Below, in pieces: positions 44,999-56,943 of a DNA stretch of 64,000 bases. The position numbers were made by a program, and so were the translations under genes. This DNA comes from Ornithodoros turicata (Eukaryota; Arthropoda; Arachnida; Ixodida; Argasidae): positions 119,426,123 to 119,490,122 of the forward strand of contig NC_088202.1 of assembly GCF_037126465.1 (NCBI RefSeq), read 5' to 3'. Positions within the stretch are counted from its first letter, which is position 1, and the number at the start of each line of letters is the position of its first letter. The notes under the pieces were generated by a model, which saw only the letters and a program-made list of their open reading frames with translations, did not search any database and was not told the DNA's origin.

Positions 44999-45541
44999 CT
45001 GTTCTTGGAAGTGCAAGAAGTCATGTCATTTGTAGGACAGATCCTCTCCTATAACATAATGAGAACCTACGGGGTTTTTTTTTTTCTTCTTAAACGAGAA
45101 AAAATAATTCTGTCCCTCACAAAACTCTGCTGCAGCTCATTCATTAGTCGAGGTCGTCTAGGAAGTAAAAAGTGATACCTTTGTGACCCTCTCCTTCATC
45201 ATTTTGAATATGTACAGATGTATTTGTTCTTACGCGTGGGTCTCCCACCTTCTTCAGCCCATAAGCTTCAGTGCCTCCTGGCGCAAAGTCTCCAAGTGTG
45301 CCTGTGATGGTCATTGCTGAGGCGAAGAAAGCCCCAGTTCAAGTTCTTCGATACGGGAAGACGTGTCGGCAGTACCTTCGCCTTCTATTTAAGGTTTTAC
45401 ACAACAGAGCGATAAGGACAGAAAGAGCCAGATGGAAATGCTGCGTACTCAAAACTAAAGGAAATTTTAATTGTTGACACACTTAAACAGCAAAATTCCA
45501 TGGCGTAGGGATATCACAAGCACGTGATTTATACGTGAACA
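44999..45541. other. no gene recognised
   Basis: No supportable feature. A T run follows 45065, and a frame at 45271-45477 is unrecognised. Confidence 0.4.
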
Positions 45542-45555
45542 CTACACTCAAAAGA

Positions 45556-45838
45556 CTGGCCTCGGTGGCTCAGTCGGTAGCGTGTTCGCCTTCTGATCCC
45601 GAGTTCGCGGGTTCGCACCCGGCCGAGGACGCCAGCAACTTGGTGGCAGGGTACAAGATGCTTAGACACGCCGTCTTCCGCGAGGGACGTTAAATACGGG
45701 GTGCCGTATGGTGAGCTTTCACCGCACGTTAAAGAACCCTCAGGTGGGCAAAAGCAATCCACAGACCGACCGCTGTGGCGTCGCTCATGATCTTAGTTGT
45801 CTCGCGACGTAAACCCCCAATTATTATTATTATTATAC
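45556..45838 (+). mobile_element. tRNA-derived SINE
   Basis: An A box (tggctcagtcgg, 45566-45577) and B box (gggttcgcaccc, 45609-45620) lie 32 bp apart in a tRNA-like head. The body includes cgcacgttaaagaaccctcagg and ends cgtaaacccccaattattattatt. The flanking repeat ctacactcaaaaga (45542-45555) / ctacactctaaaaa (45839-45852) is an imperfect TSD that coincides with the terminus of the MITE to its right, so the SINE landed in that MITE end. Short frames across it are shadows. The type resembles tRNA SINEs described in ticks. Confidence 0.88.
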
Positions 45839-45841
45839 CTA

Positions 45842-46088
45842 CACTCTAAAAACCGAACTTCACCGCATAGCACATCGTGCGCCAATCATTGCCGCGAATG
45901 ATAGGGTTATCGCTTTTGATTCGAGGAGAGCCGGGTCGTACGCCTTTTTGTGGCAATTACCATATATCCAAATTGCCACAAAAAGGCGTACGCCCGCCTC
46001 TCTCCTCGAATCAGAAGCGATAACCCTATCATTCGTGGCAATGGTTGACGCACAGCGCGCTATGCGGTGAAGCACTGTTTTTGGAGTG
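45842..46088. mobile_element. Hairpin MITE (247 bp), TA TSD
   Basis: cactctaaaaac and the complement of cactccaaaaac form the ends, flanked by TA. The whole element is an inverted repeat, arms of about 118 bp through aattgccacaaaaaggcgta, around a 12-bp loop. It predates the SINE at 45556, which duplicated its left end. Confidence 0.9.
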
Positions 46089-47289
46089 TAGAAATCATTA
46101 TCGAGAAACGTTATCGCAGCTTGTTTGAGATCGATGGATGGTGTGTTTGCACATTTATCACCTGTTTTGTGTATCAAGTATAGGCTTCAAGGATCCCCTT
46201 TCCACTTGGTTTTGAAAAGTGCCTGCTACTGTGGTTCTTTTTGATAGCGGTTCGCATCCGCAGTTTTTGCAGTGAGCTGGCAGATGACCATACGGAGTGT
46301 TAGATTTTTTTTTCTCGCCTTCTACCTCACCATCGGCGGCAGCCGCTTGTTATGGAGACGCAAGCACTGGTGGGACAGCTGGACTAAACGCGACCGTGAA
46401 AGTGGAAGCGAGCGTGGAGGAGCAAGCAAGCTTTTGAGACCCACTCCTTTGCCCGCGTTTCAGCTTTTCTATCCTAGCGGATAATGTTATCCAAACGGGA
46501 CAAAAGCAACACATCATTTGGATTCGTCTGTCAGCACAGCAGTGTGGGATGAAAGAACGTTGGCACATAAGTTGACCAAACGTTATTTTATCATCAGATT
46601 GTTGAAGGGAACGCTGATGGCGTCCTCCAGGTATTTCCAGATAAAGTTCTGGAGCGACAGTGCACTCCTTACCATTCTGTTCTGCTTTTATCTCGTGGAA
46701 TAACTGGGTCATGGTTGATGTTTCCTTTGGGTTACCTTGCCACGAAGCTCACGCAGAAGGCTGACTGGGTGCTGTAACGGGACGCAACACCGCACTTCGG
46801 GAGGACCCAACATCGCTATGTAAAATGAAATCACAAGCGACGGTAACGAACGAACGAACCCTGGACCCTGCTATGTATGAGGAAGAGGAGTAACACTTCA
46901 TCAACACATGGACCTAATCATTGGCCTGGGGCTGAATCTCATTTTCGGGTCAAATTGGCTGTCTACTCAGAGTATTGATCAGTCACAAGTCGATAATCCC
47001 GCGAACCGCAAAGCAAATTGTCCCGCAGTCCGTGTTGAGGAAGCCAAGTCAAGTAAACACGAGGCAGAGGAGGGCGCTGGATATTTGAACAGCTCTGACA
47101 GTACGAGGGTCACTCTCCCGAAATTAGAAGGGGCGAGAAGTACGGCTCTTCACGGTTCATTAAGCGAATGGGAAAGCGTCTGAAGCACTTCCACAGCTTG
47201 AAGAGACCTGTCATTCAAATCTCCAGAAGCTTCCCCGCGCTGTGGAAACAGCAAATGCGCCTTTCGATCGCTCACACTTGTGGTATCTT
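46089..47289. other. no gene recognised
   Basis: No supportable gene. The frame at 46908-47183 is charged and low in recognisable motifs. Confidence 0.4.
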
Positions 47290-47372
47290 TGTTGGTTGGT
47301 TGGTTGGTTTAAAAAAGAAAAAAATATATAGAGGTTGCCCAGTTCGACGTAGGGTTGGCTACCCCAGCATGC
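47290..47372 (-). mobile_element. LINE 3' end with (CCAA)n tail
   Basis: On the minus strand: ggggtagccaaccc...gggcaacctc, T-rich tract, then (ccaa)n. The same 3' UTR motif as the oligo-C LINEs, with a different tail. Confidence 0.6.
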
Positions 47373-47826
47373 TTAAGGAGGCGGGTTTCGCTACCAGATT
47401 TCTAAGAGGATGTTTGTTTCGTTACAGGAGAGATTTCCTTCCTTCCTAATTTTCTTCCTCGTGGAACAAACATTCCTTCCTAAGGAAGGAAATCACAGAG
47501 TGGAAAAAAAGACTTCTCGATATACGGCTGGCGGTTATCGAGTACTTTCTTGATGTCAAGAGGGCCCTTGACTTGTCTGTCCAAAGCATTCGTAGCACTT
47601 CATGGCTTGCTGCGAATCCCCCGCAGTTGTGCAGTATGTGCTCGATGTTCCTTCGTACTCGGCGTTGAGTGCAGTCCGGTGAAAGAGCTATCCCGATACA
47701 GTGTAGGACTAGGAACGCGTACCCGAACGGACCAGTCAGCCGAAATCGGTGGAATAATGATTTAAGTAACCTGCACGGCCGTGAAGGTTTTCGATATGTG
47801 AGATGGGTATCAATTCTATAGAGCAG

Positions 47827-48114
47827 GTGGTGGTGGTGGTGGTAGTGCTTAAAGAGCTCGCCGTCGTCGGCCTCACAGAGGTGAGCAACGTCACGACCAG
47901 GGTGGTCACGACTAACGCTCCGGGGGAATGTGCCGACTGGACCGACTTCTAAGGGAACTGTGCAAACATATGTCTGACAGCATCTTAGGAAAATTGAGGA
48001 AAAACCTCAGAGAACACAGCCGGCACCGGGATCCGAACCCGGGTACGTCCCAGTCTCGACGTGACATGGCCAGCGCGCTAACCACTGAGCCACGCAAGCT
48101 GGTGTGGTGGTTGA
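47827..48114 (-). mobile_element. tRNA-derived SINE with (ACC)n tail
   Basis: Minus-strand A box tggctcagtggt (complement of 48081-48092) and B box gggttcggatcc (near 48028-48040) lie in a tRNA-like head. The body is followed by an (acc)n tail at 47827-47842. A perfect 9-bp TSD, atagagcag, lies at 47818-47826 and 48115-48123. It is unrelated in body to the SINE at 45556. Confidence 0.92.
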
Positions 48115-48123
48115 ATAGAGCAG

Positions 48124-49855
48124 TGATGTCGGTTCCCTCACGTCCAACCAATCAGAAGACCTAGAACACGTTATTTTCTGTGGGGGCGCGCGCTGGTGAG
48201 CGTACAGCTTGTACAGCGCCTGACCCGGATGTCGTGGGCTTCAGTTCTGGTGAGCTATACTTCGGTGTACGCGGCCATGATGCCTTGTACCACAAGTGAA
48301 AAGCTGCTGGTTTCTTTCGCCGTGAAAACTTCGGTTAAGTCACTTTTAAAATACCTGAGGATAATCTAGGAGTCAATGGCTGGTACAGTGGCGACATACC
48401 AAAGGGCGCTGCTGTGGTGGCCGGTGTAGGGTGCCTGAATACTAGCTCCCTCTGTGTAGGCTAAGGGCACCCCGCGTCGTTTGCTGCAGTGTTCGCCACC
48501 ATTTTATCTCCAAAGCGTGGCTTGAAGTGGCTTGAAGAAGTTGAATAAGTTGCAAGTGAATGAGAAACAGTGCAAAGTGGGACAAATGCATGATTGATGA
48601 TGATGATGATGATTGATTGATGATCGTTTTACGTTGTTTGGATGCGTTTCTAACATCGTGGTCTTAGAAGAGGGTCCTCATTCCCGTTATGTCGACACGT
48701 GGCCGTATTAGAGTGGTTTCATCTTAGTAAACGTGGACACATTTCATTTACAAGTATATTACATAAACTGTCCATTACACTAACGCGTAATTGTTGCGCG
48801 AAATCGATTATTTAGCGAATCCGTACAAAAAACCCTGCTGAATTTTCTAAAGGCCATGCTACCTCAAGGACGGCGTGTGAGCGCTATGAGCCTGTGAGCG
48901 TGTGAGCCTTACCGAGCCGCCTACCCCCTTTTATCCCTTCCCCGAGAGACGGCCGCCAATCCAGACAGGCAGATGGCTCGAACCCCTAAGTAACCACCTC
49001 CCCCGAATATTTAGTAAGCACTTAATGAGACTTTTGGTATAGTCGTATAGACCTGGTATAGACCTTGGTAAGGCGTATAGGCCTTGGTACCTAGGCTTTA
49101 AACCTACTACGTACCATCCGTGAAAAAAAAAGAGACGAAAAATAAATATGCATCTGAGGGGGGGGGGGGCGGGAAATAATATGTAGATGGGCTCAGTCGT
49201 GTCCGAGTCGTAGTGTTTTACATGAAAACGTCACAATCTCCGATTCCTTTGCTGAATTTTAGTGAAAGAATTACCAGTCTTTGTGCATTTATTCAACAGG
49301 GTAAGGGCTCGCTGTACGCGCCGGCAGTCGTATTTGCGTCAGCCGCCAATCTTCTTCGGCGCTCCCATAGCTCTCTCGATCGCTCGGTGCTGAACTTGGG
49401 GGACTTCTTGGGTTCCTCCCGAGTCGCCCTTTCTTCTGATTGCCATTTCCTTCTATTCTAATCATATTTTAGTTCCATATATGCCGACATTCTGGCAAAA
49501 TTTTCATAGTTCAAGTTTGCAGATTGATAAAATTTTGGCTATTGTTTTTGAAGCCGATATCGCTTAACTTCCAAGTAGAAACTCTCAAGCGCCTTCCAAC
49601 GACACCTCGATCGGTGTCCTAGCTTCACGCGATCCTGAGCTCGACTGCCCGCAGGGTACGCGTACCCCTACATTTCCGTATCTCTCGCACACGCCCTCCA
49701 CACCCAGAGATTGCCTCCGCTGCCGCAAGGACTTCGTTAGCTAGAATCTTACACGTGTAAGCTATCTGGATTTAGCCGATGGGTTGCTATCGGTTTATTA
49801 TTCACGAAGTTATCGAGTCATGAAATTCGGCATAATTTCGTTGCATCGTAAGCTA
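48124..49855. other. no gene; simple repeats
   Basis: Contains a (gat)n tract near 48594-48625 and a G run near 49158. No supportable gene or RNA was found. Confidence 0.45.
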
Positions 49856-50819
49856 CACAGTAAACTTTCTTACACTTTTTTTGGTGTAAATGGCTTGTCC
49901 CATAGCGCACACCTTTCCGGTGTTGCCTTTACACTCAAATGACGGGTGTTTTCTAATACACCCTTTAGTGAAGTGTATTCCTAATAAAACACAGACGGGC
50001 GTTTAAAAACAAAAACACCCTTAAAATGGGAGTATTCTATTGAAAACACCTTTTATGATGGAATTGTTTGCTGGCAAATATTCCCTCGCAAATAGCTAGC
50101 GAGACAAGTGCCCGAGACATACACTTCGACGTTCTTGCTTCTATATGGCAAGCACCACCGTGAACATGGCAGACTACCAGCCGTGGTTCCATTGTAGAAC
50201 CTAAACCGGAGCGTAATGCGTCGCAGGCACGCCTCGTTAGCTTGGTAACACTGTGGGACCAACGTGAGTGCCGAGACTTGAAGAGACCTCGGGCACCCTC
50301 AGTATCCTATATTGGCGCGTCGGATGGATCATATACAGAAATACAATTTGCTGGGGCACGTTCGTTACATGTGGTGGGGCGGGAAACGTTTGTAGCGGTG
50401 ACGGGAATGCGTTTTTGCAATTAACACCCACGCTTGCAACGAGTCAAATATATCAGCTAAGTTCCTAACATTCTTCCCTGTCAAATACTGTGTTTTTAAC
50501 TCAGGTTATCGTATATAATGTGATTACTTGCTGAGCGGAGCTGTGTAACCAGCATATTTTTTTCTCTCACGAAATAAAACACCATTTTTAACACCATATT
50601 CCCAATTCAAATGGGGTGTAAAAAGGTGTATTAGACGATAAACACCTGTTTCAACACCCCACTTTACACCCTTAATGATCGACACTGGATAAAACGTGGT
50701 GTATGTCGATATTACACCTTAAGTAATGCTCTTCTTGCACCTTTTGCGGAATAGAAAATGGTCTTTTTATAAGAATACACCTTTTTTGAGCAAATAAAGG
50801 TGTAAAATGATTTACTGTG
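49856..50819. mobile_element. 964-bp TIR element (CACAGTAAA ends), TA TSD
   Basis: cacagtaaac and the complement cacagtaaat lie within TA duplications (49854-49855, 50820-50821). Both sides carry dense aacacc/ggtgtt motifs, likely subterminal transposase sites. A second, older copy in the same orientation is at 55873-56818. The centre (50050-50460) has no convincing protein. Confidence 0.85.
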
Positions 50820-50939
50820 TATGACCTGGCTACCAAACCTAACTTACAGACGTTTTCACGTAAAAAAAAAAAAAAAGATAGTGCTTCCCCATAAAGATTT
50901 CCTGTTTGAACATCCACCACCACCAAACATTTCCTGACA

Positions 50940-51080
50940 GCCAGTTCATGGGTGAAGTACCAAGTATCTGGTATCGTTGGTACTTACAGTACAGTACAAG
51001 TATCATACAGCAACTGTACTTTAAGTACAAAGTACCACGAAAAGTGCTTGAAAGTACTTTCCAATACTTGTAGTTGTTAA
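50940..51080. repeat. gtac-rich hAT-MITE-like sequence
   Basis: ggtacttacagtacagtac and aagtacaaagtacc repeat in both orientations. Such gtactttaagtac-rich arms are typical of a widespread hAT MITE type; the ends are not defined here. Confidence 0.4.
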
Positions 51081-52127
51081 TACACTTTTATTGCAGAATT
51101 AGGAAATAACGCATTTTATCACGGTAGGGAGACGCCTGTATAAGTACCTTTGAGGCTGTGATGCACATGTTGCAATGACGGGTCCCCAGCCTGACGCGAA
51201 CCTATTTTAGTTAGAACCTTGTCCACTTCCTGACGATGGGTGTTGCATGTGTCTCATGTGTTTCATAAGAATTTGTTTTATAGGAAATCTGCTAGTACCT
51301 GAAAGGGTGATTTCAGATCAATAATGCTAGTGGTAGCCACTTGCGTTGTATTCCTCACACTGAAAATACATGCACCACATTATTTGATGAAAGATGGAAC
51401 ACCAATTGTCATCAGAACATCAATTGTCTCCTGCACCACATTATTTGTACGGTACAGCGTTATCCCACCAGTGACATATTACTTGAGTGCAGTCACATTG
51501 CCAAACTGCCTGTCCATACCGCCGAGAAATACGTACTTCTCTGACTTCTTCACAGTTCTTAACAGCTTTCCGTACTGTGCTCGTACTTCAGTACTGGCCT
51601 CGTATAGCCTAATGTTCAATATGCATACTTTGTTGGTTGGTCTTAAAGGGACCGAAAAGTGAAAAATAACCCCCATATTTTTGCCCATTGTCGTGCACAA
51701 CATCGTCGTTTGATAAGACACAGAAAGCATTACTTCTCAATTCGGCATATTTTTTACGTATAAATATTTTGAAGATTGCCGGAACATGGACGGTGCTGCC
51801 AGCGAACGGTGAAAAAGAGCAACTTGGGTTTCTGGTCCAGGGCTCCCAGGGATTGGTCAACCCTTACCACGTGAGAGCTAATTTTGTAGAGAACGAAGCT
51901 GGCGCACATTATCTTACAGCTAAACACTATTTTAAAAATGACGCTCACTTCCATAGCTTTTACGTTAATAAAGCATTCAACAACTTCGCCGCTACGAGCT
52001 ACGATCCGCCGCGCCATCTGCAAAGTCGTCTGTGTTATCGCGTTTATTGTTTACGTCGTGTTGGTCGCGCGAAGAGAAGCAAATGACATGTTCGTGGTTG
52101 TTGTGTCAATTATTCGAGAGTCCTACA

Positions 52128-52400
52128 TATGAGTGGTGTGGTTTTGGTGTTCGGGGATGCAAAAATCATGTTCGTTCACCATCGGCGGCAGGCGTTTCTA
52201 CTACAAGATTCAAGAGAGCGCGCGAAAACGAATGTGGTTCAAAGCACTCGGTTATTAGATGTAGCAGTCGTGTGGTATGTGCTGAGCTCATTTTGCTGCC
52301 GATGACTACGAAGATGCCGTAGAAGGCGAATTGCGAAGACGTCCGAAGCACACTGATGCTCAGTACCCCGTGATTTTGCTTCACCGAGGTGACGAGTTCA
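52128..52400 (+). pseudogene. THAP domain of Kolobok transposase, broken
   Basis: The THAP (C2CH zinc) DNA-binding domain can be followed in pieces: WCGFGVRGCKNH supplies the first cysteines; after a frame change, RFYYKIQESARKRMWFKAL matches the central FHKIP...RKxWxxAL block. CGMC-stop-AHFAADDYEDA then supplies the closing C...H with a TGA where a codon is expected. At least one frameshift and two stops make it non-functional. It ends near cttaggtatgt, a plausible 5' splice site. Position and orientation fit the 5' part of the 3.6-kb element. Confidence 0.65.
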
Positions 52401-52845
52401 ACACAACGTCTTAGGTATGTGCAGGCGTCACACACGTATAAGTTATAATATAGCGACGACGTATTCCATTTAACTTATGTTATCCTACTTGTCCCGTACT
52501 CAACTTTGTCAACATCAACAAATTTAATTTTAGGGGCCTTCCAGTGTTGAAGTGACGCAAGACTGCTTCGTATGTGTGATCCATGCACTCAAGTTGACAT
52601 GACAGAAATAACTGAAAGCAGGTATGCAAAGTCCACAGATGGAAGCACTAGATTTGTTACGTGTTGCAGACTTTGACTTTTTTTTTTCTTTGAGTCTTTG
52701 GACAGGTGCAGAACATTAGTATGACGTCAACATGAGGAGAAGAAACCGATGAGAACTACTAGCTTGTTTGAAGGGTACGAGAATAGTTCCTGTTGAGATG
52801 GAGTTATGACTTTATGACTAAGGAACACTAATTAATTTTCTAGAG

Positions 52846-53192
52846 ATGCATCCTCTACACTTGAATACCGAGTGCAACAGCAAACATTCATTGTCTTTGA
52901 AGCCGCAACTACTGGAATTGTTCAATGTGTGTCAGAGCTGCAGTGAGCCATGCAAGGTTACCACATCATATTGGTCCCAAAATTTGCAGTTCCCCTATCT
53001 CGGACGCAACTGTCATTTCTCTTTATTGCTCTTCCGATCCTACCTTCTCAGAAATTAATATGGTTCACCATACACTGCATGGGCACTGCCTTTCTCTGCT
53101 CATGCTTTCGGTTTCTTATTCTGTTGAATAAACCTTCACTTGAGTTTGCAGCCATTACGCTGTCTACTGTGTTTGCCCCTCATCTATATTGA
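52846..53192 (+). pseudogene. Kolobok transposase middle fragment
   Basis: LLELFNVCQSCSEPCKV resembles the cysteine-rich LLELFxxCxxC block that follows the THAP domain in Kolobok-type transposases. In a neighbouring frame, HCMGTAFLCSCFRFLILLNKPSLEFA resembles the next block (GNLLLSAAILFSG...LNIPxxS). Two frames are needed, so the gene is broken. Catalytic residues could not be located. Confidence 0.45.
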
Positions 53193-55329
53193 TGTGCTCT
53201 AACGGTATAGCACATCGACATCCCAACAACCTTCCAAACAACCTTGCCTAGTCCTACTTTTGGGTGGAAACTACACGATGTGGTAACATCCACATATATA
53301 AAGGTTTAGTCGACGGAGATTTGCTGTTTTTGTACAACCTTCATTGTACATTTCTTTTGTCTCACTTAGCATGCCTGAAGAAATGTTCTGATCTTCATCA
53401 AGATGACAGGTCATTGTTTGATCTGCAGCATCATTTTTCCTGTAATCTTTTCACCAACAGAGAATACAAAAGTGAACAAATAGTAAAATATAACTAGCTT
53501 GTTAAATTCAAAAGGGAAAGACGAAACTGTTTATATTTCTTTTGTTTATTTTGTTGTAGGTTTTACAACTGTACGTTCAAGTACGTCGAAACATCAGAGG
53601 GCAGGAAGTCCTACTCTATTTCCTAAATCCCTGGACAATAAAAAAGAAAGATATAGTTTGAATTGGGACAAAACGTTGCTTCTGCTCTTATATTATATTT
53701 CAATTAAATGTTACGATGCATTTGTAGTGTTCACTGAAGCCAGTTTCAATTTGCAGGGCTGTCAAAAGTACTTTACAAAAGTACATCTCAATTACAGTAA
53801 CAGAGAACTTATGCAATAAATTATTTAGCCATTTTGGAGTACTATGTACACCAATGGTGCATTGTTAACTTTGAACCCAGATCAAGGGTTAATAATAGTT
53901 GAAGTCAGCCCTCAAGTCCTTCTTTACAAATGTTAGTTGGCGACGTGATAATGAATCAGAAGTACTCCGTTTAGCAAAACAGAGTTAATTAAGTGTTAAA
54001 TCCCAATCTTGGTTCAATTATTAGTTGACATTTGGAAATGTGGTCACTAAGAAGTATACTAAAAGGTTATGAACACAATTCAGCTGAATGACACTGATGA
54101 AAATTGTCTTACTTACTCCTCACATATACAAGTGAGACATGAGTATAACCTACAAATACATCTATGCCCACAGGTTACTTAACCTTCCAGGTACAAACTA
54201 GTAATTATAATATGCTGTGACAGCAAAGAAAAAGCAATGAGAAAAACTTGCAGCAAACAAGAAATGAAAATGTGCTGACAACAGTTATACAGGTCAGCGC
54301 ACTGATGGGAAAGCATCCCTAATAGCATGCATGACGCAGATCGAGATCCAGTGGAGTATTTTCTATTGTATTTTCACGGAGCACCCCATATCCTTGTGAA
54401 TCGCCAACGGGTGGTAAAACGGAATTTCCTGCAGAAATAAGAGTGTTCCGTCCAGTTTGCCGTTCAAGTAGCGCGTAAAGACCACATGGCGCTGCCGTGT
54501 ACGTTGCCATGCTCTTCGGTTTCTCGGATGTATGTAACAGACACTGGCAGTACTTCGGTGTCAAGGCACAGTATTTCGAAATATTCGTTAGTTCTGATGC
54601 AATCGTCTGTCTGCTTTTCACACGCATTCTCTACCTCTCGGCAGCAAAAACCGTAGTATCCGTCGGTTTGCATTTCACACATGAACACCTGCAAGACGAA
54701 AAAACGGCGCTTGTTTCGGCTTACATAAGTGCTTCTCCCTGATACATGAAAATTTCACAAAGCAGTCCATCTTCACGGCACGGTGAGCTACTCCTGAGGA
54801 CGAATGCGACTCCGATTAATCTCTGGACGAGGAATCTTCTGCTGCGAAGAACACACTTTCCAGCACGCTAACACACGAACAACAGTTCCGTGTGAGTGAC
54901 AGTTCTCGAATGCGGAATTCCAGCGCACTTATGTCCAATAGGCTCGACATTCTCGACGTAGAAAGCGGTCACAAATGCGCACTGCCATTTTCGTTTTCGC
55001 CGGATTAGCGCCCGGAAGTGCGCGTATTACATGCGTCCTCGACAGATGGCGCGGGGTCATGCCATTGTTGACAGACTGCTCGGTTTCCTACTAGGTCCCT
55101 GGACATGCGATTATGGAAAATTCGATTGCAGAAAAACTACAGCGATTTCAGCGGAGTTCTTTGACATTTGAACTTTTGAAGGTTCAAGCTTTTCGCTGAA
55201 CATAAAGTTTCGATAGGTTTATATTCACTTTTCGGTCCCTTTAAGGAAAAAATAAAATGGAGATTTTGGCTTCACTAATGTGAGGCCCGCAACTCCACAT
55301 CACTTGCACCAGTTACTTTGGTGGAAATT

Positions 55330-55432
55330 TCCTGGAATGATGATGCCAATGAAGGTGAGCAGGATGATGGCGATGATGATGGTGATGCTGATGATTAGTA
55401 GTGGTGGTGATGGTGGTGATTCCGACAGAAAG
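55330..55432. repeat. (GATGGT)n-like microsatellite
   Basis: Interrupted gatgatg/ggtggtg triplets. The His/Ile-rich frames across it are low-complexity shadows. Confidence 0.8.
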
Positions 55433-55872
55433 CAAGTACACACACACTGAGATATCACAGAACGCGCAAACACGCAACACGCAAACAGTCGAACAGCAAA
55501 ACCCACAAACGTACTTAATACTTAATTTACAACGTTTCGTTGATTGTAGCTGGAGACTCGGTGTGTTCACGTTTGACATCTGCTGAGAGGGCTCGGTCTT
55601 GAGCTTCTGTTAAGAACGTGAAATTATTCTGGATGGTATGGATGTCAGCCTCAAGTGTCCACACGTTTTGCTTCAGTTTCTGCGTGACATGATTTCCTTT
55701 CTTGTGAATTTCCTTCATATTTCCATAGCTTGCGGGAAAATTGTTGTGTCTGATGAAGACCTGTCAGATAATATTTTGTTTTCTCCAATATACGTTTCTA
55801 TATCGCGACACCCTACAAAAGTATGAGAAATATGCTCTTTGACCCTTTTTTAGGTAGCAACTGAGGGAGAGC
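55433..55872. other. no gene recognised
   Basis: No supportable gene. A ctgatga at 55747 was checked as a hammerhead core and has no GAAA partner. Confidence 0.4.
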
Positions 55873-56818
55873 ACAGTAAACTTTTTTTACACTTTTCTTA
55901 TGTAAATGGCTTGTCCCATGGCGCACACCTTTTTGCTGTTGCCTTCACACCCAAATCAAGGGTGTTGTCTAAAACACACTTTAAATAGGTGTATTCCTCA
56001 TAAAACACTCTTATAATGGGCGTTTAAAAACAAAAACACCGTTAAAAGGGGAGTGTTCTAGTGTTCAAAGACACCTTTCAGGATGGAGTTGTTTTGTGGC
56101 AAATACTCCCTCTCAAATGGTCTAGTGTAATACAAGATCCCGCGGCAGCATACCGAGACATAGAGTTCGACGTTATTGCGTCAATGGATAGCACCACCCT
56201 GAACACAGCAGTCTTCCAGCCGTTGTTCCATCGTACAACATAACCCGGAGCGCAATGCGTCACAGGCACGCCTCGTTAGGTACCGTAGGCGTGAGTGCCG
56301 AAGCTTGAAGAGGCCTGGGCACTATCGGTAGCTTATATTGGCGCATCGGATGGATCATATACTGAAACACAATTTGTGGGGGGCATGTTCGTTAAGTGTA
56401 TAGTAGCGCGTAAAACGTCTGCAACGGTGACGGGAATTCGTCTTTGCAATTAAAACGTACACCTGCAACGAGTCAAGGATACCATCTAAATTCCCTTGAT
56501 CCCTCTCTATCAAATACCCTGTTTTTAACTCAAGTTATCGTTTTTAATGTAGTGAACTACTGAGTAGAGCTGTGAAACCAGTATAATTTTTCCTTCACGA
56601 ATTAGAACACCATTTTCAAAACCATATTCCCAGTTCAAATGTGGTGTAAACAAGGTGTATATGACGTAAGCACCTCTTTCAACACCTCACTTTACACCTT
56701 AAATGATCGACGTGGGATAAAACGTGGTGTATGTCGATTTGCACCTTGCGGGATAGAAAAGGGTGTTTTTATAAGAATACGCGAGTTTTGAGCGAATAAA
56801 GGTGTAAAATGATTTGTG
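55873..56818. mobile_element. Second copy of the CACAGTAAA TIR element
   Basis: Parallels 49856-50819 over its length, with the same motifs in the same order: aatggcttgtcccat, cgcacaccttt, gggtgttgtct, aaaacacc, gcacgcctcgttag, aaataaaggtgtaaaatg. It is more diverged; the right terminus is eroded (gatttgtgtg) and no TA is preserved on the left. Confidence 0.8.
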
Positions 56819-56943
56819 TGAGCCGTCGTGTCTTCAGCGCAGTTCACTGCTAGTGCGTGACATCGAGCAGCGTACGAGCTCTTGCCACCGAAGAAGCAGT
56901 GCAGGGTGATCGGCCTAAATGAGATGTGAAGTTTTTGCACATA

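Larger units (their letters stand above)
51647..55240. mobile_element. Kolobok-type DNA transposon, 3.6 kb, decayed
   Basis: TTAA lies on both sides (51643-51646, 55241-55244). The ends are agggaccgaaaagtga and its complement, about 17-20 bp. A TTAA target, purine AGGG ends and a THAP domain inside define Kolobok. Transposase pieces occur at 52128-52375 and 52846-53192 in the plus orientation. The rest of the interior (53200-55200) has no continuous frame. Confidence 0.85.

Noticed and set aside
44976..45010. Second hammerhead ribozyme in the next tandem unit
   Set aside because: Only the 3' strand of stem I and the region around the cleavage triplet remain; CUGAUGA and GAAA are missing.
45556..45640. 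Possible functional tRNA gene (good A and B boxes)
   Set aside because: The A/B boxes lead directly into a SINE body with a (att)n tail and TSD; no complete acceptor stem was found.
55740..55770. ctgatga as another hammerhead core (also 54096 and the complement at 22113)
   Set aside because: No GAAA block or closing stems at the right distance.
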